This document shows positions 1-5,623 of a stretch of 5,775 nucleotides of DNA, piece by piece. Both the position numbers and the translations under genes were made by a program. Position 1 is the stretch's first letter, and every line of letters begins with the position of its first letter. A model generated the notes under the pieces. It had not been told where the DNA came from. It saw nothing but the letters and a program-made list of their open reading frames with translations, and did not search any database. The stretch is from Caldifarciminota bacterium (GTDB lineage: Bacteria > Hydrothermota > Tepidihabitantia > Tepidihabitantales > CAIPLT01): contig JANXBB010000169.1 in assembly GCA_025061975.1 (NCBI GenBank), positions 1-5,775 on the forward strand. The letters run 5' to 3'.

Positions 1-21
1 ATTAAAGAAAAAAAAGAGGAA

Positions 22-759
22 TTGAAAACAAGTTCTGAAATCCGGCAAAAGGGCGTATTTAAAATAACCGTAATTAAAACTAAGAATTTTATAAATTATT
101 TTTTTGAAACCCACATTCAATTTATTCAACCAGCACCCATGGAATTGGCAGAGTATCGAATTAAAAGAATAATAGATTACAGTTTAGCCATAATAACGTT
201 ATTGTTATTTCTCCCAATATTTATGCTTATTAGTCTTTGTATAAAATTAGAAAGTTCGGGTGGTGTTTTTTACCGCCACAAACGGCTAGGGAGATATATG
301 CATCAATTCAACCTTTATAAGTTTCGCACAATGTTTATAGATGCAGATAAAAAACTGAACGAAATATTGAAAACCAATCCAAAACTACGTAAAGAGTTTG
401 AAACAACTTTTAAACTTCGAAACGACCCCCGTGTTACTAGAGTCGGAAAAATTTTACGCAAATTCAGTCTTGATGAATTACCACAGCTAATAAATGTTTT
501 AAAGGGTGAAATAAGTTTAGTTGGCCCTCGGCCAATTGTTAAAGAAGAAGTTTCATACTACCAAAAGTTTTCTCTGGATTTATTTATGGTCTTGCCGGGA
601 GTATCCGGTTTATGGCAGGTGTCTGGAAGATCTGATACTAGTTACAACGAAAGAGTAAAACTTGATACCGAATACGTAAGAAGATGGTCTTTATGGGGCG
701 ATTTAAAAATTTTAATAAAGACCTTGCCGAGTGTTATTTCTGGGCGAGGAGCTTATTAA
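22..759 (+). CDS. Polyprenyl-phosphate sugar-1-phosphate transferase (WbaP/PglC-type catalytic domain), 5' end uncertain
   Basis: Transfers a sugar-1-phosphate from a nucleotide sugar to undecaprenyl phosphate at the inner membrane, the first step of O-antigen, capsule or exopolysaccharide synthesis. Seen, numbering from TTG at 22: a hydrophobic segment with an internal proline (about 54-74, P65) matching the re-entrant membrane helix of the family; KFRTM at 100-104; KLRNDPRVT at 131-139; the SLDELPQL block at 149-156 with the catalytic Asp-Glu pair D151-E152; LVGPRPI at 166-172; PGVSGLWQVSGR at 192-203; and a C-terminal ISGRGAY. The 40-residue acidic/basic stretch after KFRTM is typical of WbaP-like members. 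WbaP itself is about twice as long; residues 1-40 here do not look like its middle domain. The frame has no stop back to base 1, and the SD-like AGAGGA (15-20) sits only 1 nt before the TTG, so the gene may begin upstream of the window or at ATG 139 (206 residues, close to short PglC forms). Sugar specificity cannot be read. Confidence 0.9.
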   Translation: MKTSSEIRQKGVFKITVIKTKNFINYFFETHIQFIQPAPMELAEYRIKRIIDYSLAIITLLLFLPIFMLISLCIKLESSGGVFYRHKRLGRYMHQFNLYKFRTMFIDADKKLNEILKTNPKLRKEFETTFKLRNDPRVTRVGKILRKFSLDELPQLINVLKGEISLVGPRPIVKEEVSYYQKFSLDLFMVLPGVSGLWQVSGRSDTSYNERVKLDTEYVRRWSLWGDLKILIKTLPSVISGRGAY

Positions 760-765
760 ATAATA

Positions 766-1668
766 ATGATCATTGATCGAAAAGATTTGGAAATAATTCG
801 CTCGATAGAAAACAATGGATTATTTCCTGAGGTACAAAAAAAAGAGTTAAGTATTTCAGAAAACGACTTAATTAATCGTCTAGAGAAGCTAAAAAGACAT
901 GGGATTATTACTGGATTTAAAAGTGTTATCTTTGTTCCAAAGTATTTAGGAGGGGAATGGGCGTTTTGTTGTGTTTTTGCATATGCTCATAATCGTAACG
1001 CGGTAATAAAAGAAATTTGTTCCCGAATACCATTCGTTACCGAAGTTTGGTTAAATACGAATGTCCCTGCTGAATGCGGCCATAATCTAGCCTTATTGTT
1101 TTATTCTCGTAATGTGGAGCAGGAAACTAGATTTCTTAAAGAAATAAAAGAAATATCGTTTTTCTCGTGGCATGTAATTCTTAGGTATGAGTTCCCTGTT
1201 CCTCAAGAATTGAGTCGCGACGAAAAAGCCTTTCTTTGCGCAATTTTAGAACAACCTAATGCTTCGTCTGATAAATGGTCTGATGTATGTAATGTTAATA
1301 AAAAATGGTTTGAATCTAAAATTAACAGATTATTCCGTTGGAAAGAAAATCCTCATGGGTTAATTCAAATTTTACCTGAAATTAAATTTGTTAATGCGGA
1401 AAATTTCGCTCATTGTCACTTTATTATTGAATGCCAGGATTATATAGAGCTAATCTTTGAAGAATTGAAAAATTCAGGATTTAGTCTTATATCTCCACTT
1501 AGTATTCAACCTTATTTTTATTTAGAAAGCGATGTTTGGAGTTTAATTGATCTTTCTACTAAAATTCGTTACTTAAATAGTTTCCGTGAGATAAAGTTTA
1601 AAGGAATAGTAATTGCCGAAGAGAAACTAATTTTTACTGATTGGGTGCGCGATTTACTTTATAAATAA
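766..1668 (+). CDS. Tandem Lrp/AsnC-like protein (two winged-helix plus RAM-like units)
   Basis: Probable transcriptional regulator with an unknown effector. Residues 4-60 read as an Lrp/AsnC winged helix: DRKDLEIIRSIENNG opens helix 1, then a recognition region and NRLEKLKRHGIITGFKSVI (37-55), which strongly resembles the family's RVRRLEEAGVITGY-type stretch. Residues 65-143 fit a beta-alpha-beta-beta-alpha-beta RAM effector domain. From about 150 the pattern restarts: SRDEKAFLCAILEQPNAS resembles another helix 1, SKINRLFRWKENPHGLIQI (184-202) another helix 3/wing, and 214-298 a second, more diverged RAM-like domain. At 300 residues it is about twice the usual Lrp length, which supports internal duplication and fusion. 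Eight cysteines (68, 69, 85, 104, 158, 175, 217, 223) are notable but form no clear metal motif. It starts 6 nt after the sugar transferase stop in the same frame; GAGGAG at 746-751 is 14 nt upstream of the ATG, farther than usual for an SD. A fused siroheme-decarboxylase-like (AhbA/AhbB) protein, which shares this fold, is an alternative, but no heme genes are nearby. Confidence 0.72.
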   Translation: MIIDRKDLEIIRSIENNGLFPEVQKKELSISENDLINRLEKLKRHGIITGFKSVIFVPKYLGGEWAFCCVFAYAHNRNAVIKEICSRIPFVTEVWLNTNVPAECGHNLALLFYSRNVEQETRFLKEIKEISFFSWHVILRYEFPVPQELSRDEKAFLCAILEQPNASSDKWSDVCNVNKKWFESKINRLFRWKENPHGLIQILPEIKFVNAENFAHCHFIIECQDYIELIFEELKNSGFSLISPLSIQPYFYLESDVWSLIDLSTKIRYLNSFREIKFKGIVIAEEKLIFTDWVRDLLYK

Positions 1669-1688
1669 GTTATGAACATGAAAGCAAA

Positions 1689-2492
1689 ATGCGAAAACAT
1701 AACAGTGTAGGAGATTTAGATTATATAGTTTTTTTAGGAACAGGTGGAGCGCGTTTTGTTGTTTCTAAACAATTACGAGCAACCGGGGGGATCTGGCTTT
1801 CATTAAATAAAACAAACTTAATTATCGACCCTGGTCCAGGAGCACTTGTAAGAGTTGTTAATTCTAAATATAACTTACGGCCAGAATTACTGGATGCAAT
1901 TTTAGTATCTCATAAACACATTGATCATTCTAATGACGTTAATATTATGATTGAGGCCATGACCGGAGGGGGAACGAAAAAGCGCGGGATTCTTTTATGC
2001 CCGCAGGATGCGATAGATGGTGAAGATAGGGTAATTTTACCATACTTGCGAAGTTACTTGCAAGAGATTGTTGTTCTTAAAGAAGGTTTGGAATATTATG
2101 TAAATGATACCAAAATTTCAACGCCCATAAAACATAAACACCCCGGTGAAGTGTATGGGTTTCTAATCGAATTTCACTCAGCACAAAATAAAAAAATAAA
2201 AATCGCTTATATTGCAGATACAAAATATTTTGATCAATTAGCTTTGGTTTATAAATCAGATGTTATGATTTTTAATGTGATTAAGCTTGAAAGTTCTGAG
2301 CTGGAACATCTTTCAGTAGAAGATGTTAAAACGATAATAAAAGCGTCCAATCCGAAAGCAGCAATTCTAACCCATTTTGGTATGACAATGTTACGAGCTC
2401 GTCCTCAGATTATAGCTGAGGCTTTAAGCCGTGAATTGAAAGTAAAGGTTTTTGCCGCCTACGATGGAATGAAATTTGATCTTGATATCTAA
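1689..2492 (+). CDS. MBL-fold metal-dependent hydrolase, RNase Z-like, substrate unknown
   Basis: Metallo-beta-lactamase-fold hydrolase, probably cytoplasmic since no signal peptide is visible. Seen: an opening strand and loop FLGTGGARF (15-23), ATGGIWL (31-37), the strand-turn IIDPGPGAL (45-53), then the diagnostic HxHxDH signature as SHKHIDH (H75, H77, D79, H80). Further ligand candidates are H149 or H151, D177 in the YIADTKY strand, and H229 in ILTHFGM; H207 of HLSVEDV is also well placed. The binuclear (usually zinc) site therefore looks complete and the enzyme active. The fold and HLS..DV spacing recall RNase Z and related phosphodiesterases, but I see no exosite arm and cannot assign a tRNA-processing role. 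The ATG at 1689 is the only good start: the frame is closed by TAA at 1662-1664, and ATGs at 1672 and 1678 are out of frame. There is no SD. It lies 20 nt after the Lrp-like gene, so the two are probably co-transcribed; whether they act together is inference. Confidence 0.85.
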   Translation: MRKHNSVGDLDYIVFLGTGGARFVVSKQLRATGGIWLSLNKTNLIIDPGPGALVRVVNSKYNLRPELLDAILVSHKHIDHSNDVNIMIEAMTGGGTKKRGILLCPQDAIDGEDRVILPYLRSYLQEIVVLKEGLEYYVNDTKISTPIKHKHPGEVYGFLIEFHSAQNKKIKIAYIADTKYFDQLALVYKSDVMIFNVIKLESSELEHLSVEDVKTIIKASNPKAAILTHFGMTMLRARPQIIAEALSRELKVKVFAAYDGMKFDLDI

Positions 2493-2510
2493 GAGATTTC
2501 TCCTTATAAT
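2482..2510 (+). promoter_or_regulatory. Candidate sigma70-type promoter for mutL-miaA
   Basis: TTGATA at 2482-2487 (5 of 6 matches to TTGACA) is followed by exactly 17 nt and then TATAAT at 2505-2510 (6 of 6). The -35 box lies inside the last codons of the MBL hydrolase gene and the -10 in the gap. The start would fall near 2517, giving a leader of roughly 28 nt before the mutL ATG at 2545. This is the best box pair I found near a gene start, and it sits in the largest gap of the window, where a new transcription unit would be expected. In AT-rich DNA such matches also arise by chance, and use of this consensus by the organism is assumed. Confidence 0.55.
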
Positions 2511-2525
2511 TAATATCCCAGATTA

Positions 2526-2537
2526 ATAAATATTTAT
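2526..2537 (+). promoter_or_regulatory. 12-bp AT palindrome in the mutL leader
   Basis: ATAAATATTTAT is a perfect 12-bp inverted repeat ending 7 nt before the mutL start codon and about 10 nt downstream of the predicted transcription start. The heptamer ATTAATA occurs twice just before it (2509-2515 and 2522-2528, period 13). With no loop and only A/T pairs it is not a terminator or stable hairpin. An operator-like protein site or simple AT-rich, unstructured ribosome-entry sequence are both possible. Low complexity makes chance a serious explanation. Confidence 0.25.
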
Positions 2538-2544
2538 ACTTGGT

Positions 2545-4140
2545 ATGTCGAAAATTAAAATTTTACAAGATGAAGTTGTAAGAAAGATTGCCGCAGGCGA
2601 AGTCATAATTAGGCCGGTATCGGTAGTAAAAGAATTAATTGAGAATTCACTAGATGCACAAGCCCAAAAAATTTTGATAGAGTTAAAAGGAGGAGGGAAA
2701 GATTTAATTAAAGTAATTGACGACGGAGAAGGTATGTCCCGTGAAGATGTTCGGTTAGCGATTGCAAGACACGCTACAAGTAAGATTACTTCAGTTGATG
2801 ATCTACTTAAAATAAGAACTTACGGATTTCGCGGCGAAGCGTTAGCGAGTATCGCTGCAGTATCAAGACTAAAGATTGAGTCAAATAACGATGAACGTTT
2901 CGCAGGTACTTATATTTTTGTCGAGGGGGGCGAGATTAAAGAGATTAAAGAGATTTCTCGAGCCCGTGGAACTACAGTAACGGTAGAGACTTTGTTTTTT
3001 AATCTACCGGTAAGAAGAGCTTTTTTAAAATCAGATAGTTATGAACTAAAGCTTATTGTTGAACTTATAACTATTTTTGCCATCGCATATCCTCAATTAC
3101 ATTTTACTCTAATATCAGAAGGGAAGGAACTTTTTACCCTTCCAAAGACGCAATCATATAAGGATCGGTTAAAATTATTTTTAGAAAAATCGACCTTTAA
3201 TGGTCTTTTAGAATTCGCCTATTCAAATCCTATGTTTAGCTTTTGGGGAGTAATATCTCGGCCCGAAGTTGCTAAAAATCATTTTGAAATCCAACAGATT
3301 TATTTTAATTTGCGACCGGTTAAAAATCGAGTTGTTACTAAGGCAATATATGACGGCTATGCCGGTCGATTAATGGGACGCAATCCCACTTTTGTAGTGT
3401 TTTTCGAAACTAACCCAGAAAACCTTGACGTAAACATTCACCCCACTAAAACCGAAGTACGTTTTATTGATGAGAAATTTCTATTTGATTTTGTTTCCGA
3501 AGCAATCAAGAAAACTTTGGGAATAACTAACTATAGAGAAATTCCTGAAAGTGTTTTTTATCAAAACCTAATAAATTTCGAAGAAAACAGGCAATTAGGA
3601 TTTTGGCAGTTGCACGGAACATATATTTTTGCCCAAATTCCTTCAGGATATTGCATTATTGATCAGCATGCGGCGTCAGAACGAATTATTTATGAAGAGA
3701 TATTAAAAAAAGACGAACCAGTTAGAACCCAAGGATTACTTTTTCCCGTTATTCTTGAACTCTCTCCTGATGAATTTGTTGTGTACGAAGAGATCAAGGA
3801 CATTTTGAAAAATCTGGGTATAGAAAGTAAAGCTTTTGGTAATTTTTCAATTGTTATAGAAACGATTCCAGTAAACAGTAATTTATCTAAACAGGATTTA
3901 AAAGAGCTTTTTAGAGAACTAACCCAAAGTGATTATAAAACACTAACTTACAAAGAAGAACTTGCACGTCGCATAGCTTGTAAAGGAGCAATAAAAGCTA
4001 ATCAAGTGCTTACTCAACAGGAAATAGAATCGCTAATCAATAAACTATTTGCATGTAATGATCCTTATTTTTGTCCCCATGGGCGTCCAACAATTATTAA
4101 AATTAGTCGCGAAGAATTAGAAAGAAAATTCGGTCGTTAA
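2545..4140 (+). CDS. mutL: DNA mismatch repair protein MutL, endonuclease-competent, compact form
   Basis: Dimeric ATPase and nicking endonuclease that couples MutS mismatch recognition to strand removal. Seen: an N-terminal GHKL ATPase with IAAGEVIIRP (15-24), VVKELIENSLDA (27-38; E30 and N34 match the E. coli catalytic Glu and Mg-binding Asn), DDGEGM (59-64), ARHATSKI (74-81) and GFRGEAL (94-100). The transducer domain ends with VNIHPTKTEVRF (296-307). The C-terminal domain carries the metal-binding endonuclease motif DQHAASERIIYE (373-384), RIACKGAIKA (476-485) and CPHGRP (510-515). QGLLFP (396-401) fits the Qxx[L/I]xP clamp-binding pattern described in B. subtilis MutL. All nuclease motifs are intact, so MutH-independent repair is expected. 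Length is 531 residues against about 600-650 in many bacteria; the saving is in the linker, only about 25 residues (roughly 326-350). The ATG at 2545 fits family alignments from residue 1, has no SD, and follows a good promoter. miaA follows after 11 nt. Confidence 0.97.
   Translation: MSKIKILQDEVVRKIAAGEVIIRPVSVVKELIENSLDAQAQKILIELKGGGKDLIKVIDDGEGMSREDVRLAIARHATSKITSVDDLLKIRTYGFRGEALASIAAVSRLKIESNNDERFAGTYIFVEGGEIKEIKEISRARGTTVTVETLFFNLPVRRAFLKSDSYELKLIVELITIFAIAYPQLHFTLISEGKELFTLPKTQSYKDRLKLFLEKSTFNGLLEFAYSNPMFSFWGVISRPEVAKNHFEIQQIYFNLRPVKNRVVTKAIYDGYAGRLMGRNPTFVVFFETNPENLDVNIHPTKTEVRFIDEKFLFDFVSEAIKKTLGITNYREIPESVFYQNLINFEENRQLGFWQLHGTYIFAQIPSGYCIIDQHAASERIIYEEILKKDEPVRTQGLLFPVILELSPDEFVVYEEIKDILKNLGIESKAFGNFSIVIETIPVNSNLSKQDLKELFRELTQSDYKTLTYKEELARRIACKGAIKANQVLTQQEIESLINKLFACNDPYFCPHGRPTIIKISREELERKFGR
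2932..2955 (+). repeat. In-frame 9-bp tandem repeat inside mutL
   Basis: GAGATTAAA at 2932-2940 is repeated exactly at 2941-2949 and followed by a partial third copy GAGATT (2950-2955). It encodes the EIK-EIK-EI stretch at MutL residues 130-137, in a strand-turn region of the ATPase domain just before the conserved RGTTVTV. A run of six G lies immediately upstream (2925-2930). Because the unit is 9 bp, gain or loss of a copy keeps the reading frame. Confidence 0.85.
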
Positions 4141-4151
4141 AACATGCTAAT

Positions 4152-5072
4152 ATGAGGTTGTTTACTCTTGTAGGTCCCACCGGGATCGGTAAAACTGCAA
4201 TAGGTGTTGAATTAGCAAGAAAATTTGATTTAGAGATAATATCCGTTGATTCACGTCAGATTTACAAAGATTTAGATATAGGTACCGCTAAACCCCCCAA
4301 GGAAATTCAAGCAGAAATTAAATTTCACATGATAGATATTGTTAATATTGACGAGCTGTACTCAGCAGGTGAATTCGCCCGGGATTGTAGAAAATTAATT
4401 TATATGTTAAAAGACAATAAACGTGAATTCATTTTAGTTGGAGGTTCCGGACTTTATTTTAAAGCGTTATTTGAACCATTTTTCGATGCTCCACCACGAA
4501 ATAATATTCTTAGAAAAAAATTATCTCAAGAGCCTATTAGTGTTTTATATGAAAAACTAAAAAAGATAGATCCAATTTGGGCAATTCGGATTTCGCCCAA
4601 CGATCGTCAACGAATTATAAGAGCATTGGAAATTTACGAGCAAACTAAAAAACCAATTTCATATCATACTAGACATAAAACTGTTAGTGAGTTCATACCA
4701 TATTATGTAGGAATTACAATGGACAGAAACAGGCTTTACCAACAAATTGATGCACGATTCGAAGAAATGGTGAAAAAAGGATTAATTAAGGAAGTTCAAG
4801 AAATCCTAAGAAAAGGATACTCTGAAGAATTAAACGCATTGAAAAGTATCGGCTATAAAGAGATTATAGGATATTTGAAGGGTCGGCTTTCTTTAGAAGA
4901 TGCGATTAGGTTAGCAAAAAGAAATTCACGAATGTATGCCAAAAGACAGCTTACTTGGTTCAAAAAAATACCTGGAATTAGATGGATTGAATACACTAAT
5001 TTTGAGGAAACCACAAGCCTTGTTTTACATGAATACGAAAAATATTTGGAAGAAAGAGAAAAGAATAGTTGA
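4152..5072 (+). CDS. miaA: tRNA dimethylallyltransferase MiaA
   Basis: Transfers a dimethylallyl group from DMAPP to N6 of A37 in tRNAs reading UNN codons, the first step to ms2i6A, which stabilises codon-anticodon pairing. Seen: P-loop GPTGIGKT (8-15); SVDSRQIYKDLDIGTAKP (31-48), where D33 corresponds to the catalytic Asp42 of E. coli; FHMIDIVNIDELYSAGEF (58-75, the family's HHLID-type block); GGSGLYFKAL (97-106); DRQRIIRALEIYEQTKKP, with R and RALE as in the family; SIGYKEIIGYL; and the C-terminal AKRNSRMYAKRQLTWFKK, which belongs to the tRNA-binding part. At 306 residues it is full length. S99 takes the place of the usual Thr (E. coli T101), a conservative change. The ATG at 4152 directly precedes the first beta strand; there is no SD, and the nearby ATG at 4144 is out of frame. 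It lies 11 nt after mutL, matching the widespread mutL-miaA pairing, so co-transcription from the promoter before mutL is likely. Confidence 0.97.
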   Translation: MRLFTLVGPTGIGKTAIGVELARKFDLEIISVDSRQIYKDLDIGTAKPPKEIQAEIKFHMIDIVNIDELYSAGEFARDCRKLIYMLKDNKREFILVGGSGLYFKALFEPFFDAPPRNNILRKKLSQEPISVLYEKLKKIDPIWAIRISPNDRQRIIRALEIYEQTKKPISYHTRHKTVSEFIPYYVGITMDRNRLYQQIDARFEEMVKKGLIKEVQEILRKGYSEELNALKSIGYKEIIGYLKGRLSLEDAIRLAKRNSRMYAKRQLTWFKKIPGIRWIEYTNFEETTSLVLHEYEKYLEEREKNS

Positions 5073-5104
5073 CTTTAATAAAAATTTTGATAAAGTAAAA
5101 TCGA

Positions 5105-5623
5105 ATGATTATTAATCTACTTTTACCAATTTTTATGTATCAAAAAATTGTTACATCTGTAGATTTTGGCCCAGCAATATGGATTAGTAGAACAGGTAAC
5201 TATTATCAAGCAAGTAGTGAAATTTACTTTAGTGTTGTTTGGAATTTTGTTGAGGTCAATTATTCTTATATCAACTTCCCGCGCAGAAAAATTACAAACG
5301 ATCAACTATTAACCCATCATTTAGGGATTACTTTACTTAAGGATATTTGGCAAGATGATAAAAATATTTTTGGCATTGGAATAGGACCAAGTTATTGGAT
5401 AATTACTCATAGATATAATAAAGCATACGAAAGAGCAGGAGTAATAGGGCTTAAATACGGGGTGTATTCTGAACATTATCTGTCTCAAGACAGAAAATGG
5501 CTTTTTGCAGTGAAATTTAAAATTGACGAATTAATAGAATACAGGATTCTTAACTCATTATTAACAATACATCCCCAATTTTTATTAACCACTACTTTGG
5601 GAATTAAGCTAATAATTAAATGA
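5105..5623 (+). CDS. Hypothetical protein, putative small outer-membrane beta-barrel
   Basis: I do not recognise a named family. The 172 residues are dominated by short aromatic- and glycine-rich segments that could be amphipathic strands: IYFSVVWNFVEVNYSYI (about 40-56), HHLGITLL, FGIGIGPSYWIITHRY, AGVIGLKYGVYSEHYL, WLFAVKFKIDELIEY, and a final FLLTTTLGIKLIIK. These are split by polar turns such as WQDDKN and SQDRK. This is the look of an 8-stranded outer-membrane barrel. The N-terminus (MIINLLLPIFM) is hydrophobic like a signal sequence but short, lacks basic residues and has no clear cleavage site. An in-frame ATG at 5135 (residue 11) is a possible alternative start; upstream extension is blocked by TAA at 5096. 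There is no SD. It follows miaA by 32 nt, and its stop overlaps the start of the lipoprotein gene, so the two are probably translated together. A soluble beta-rich protein is the alternative. Confidence 0.6.
   Translation: MIINLLLPIFMYQKIVTSVDFGPAIWISRTGNYYQASSEIYFSVVWNFVEVNYSYINFPRRKITNDQLLTHHLGITLLKDIWQDDKNIFGIGIGPSYWIITHRYNKAYERAGVIGLKYGVYSEHYLSQDRKWLFAVKFKIDELIEYRILNSLLTIHPQFLLTTTLGIKLIIK

Noticed and set aside
766..1668. Fused siroheme decarboxylase (AhbA-AhbB) as the main call for the tandem Lrp-like protein
   Set aside because: The fold is shared, but the N-terminal unit matches a DNA-binding Lrp helix pattern better, and no heme biosynthesis genes are in the window; kept only as an alternative.
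1672..1710. 12-codon frame starting at ATG 1672 just before the MBL gene, a possible leader peptide
   Set aside because: It has no SD, no attenuator-like structure and no unusual codon run; two chance ATGs in a 20-nt gap explain it.
1785..1790. G6 run in the MBL gene and A7 runs in mutL (3705-3711) and miaA (4514-4520, 4972-4978) as phase-variation tracts
   Set aside because: Runs of six or seven are ordinary for an AT-rich genome and below the length usually needed for high-rate phase variation.
1689..2492. Calling the MBL protein RNase Z (rnz)
   Set aside because: Only the generic HxHxDH core and distal ligands are visible; the exosite arm and other RNase Z-specific motifs are not evident.
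5073..5104. Rho-independent terminator after miaA
   Set aside because: The 32-nt gap has A/T runs but no GC-containing stem, so no hairpin followed by a T-tract is present.
5123..5305. Minus-strand open frame of 60 codons
   Set aside because: It lies wholly opposite the 5105-5623 gene, has no recognisable domain and is a chance frame in AT-rich DNA.
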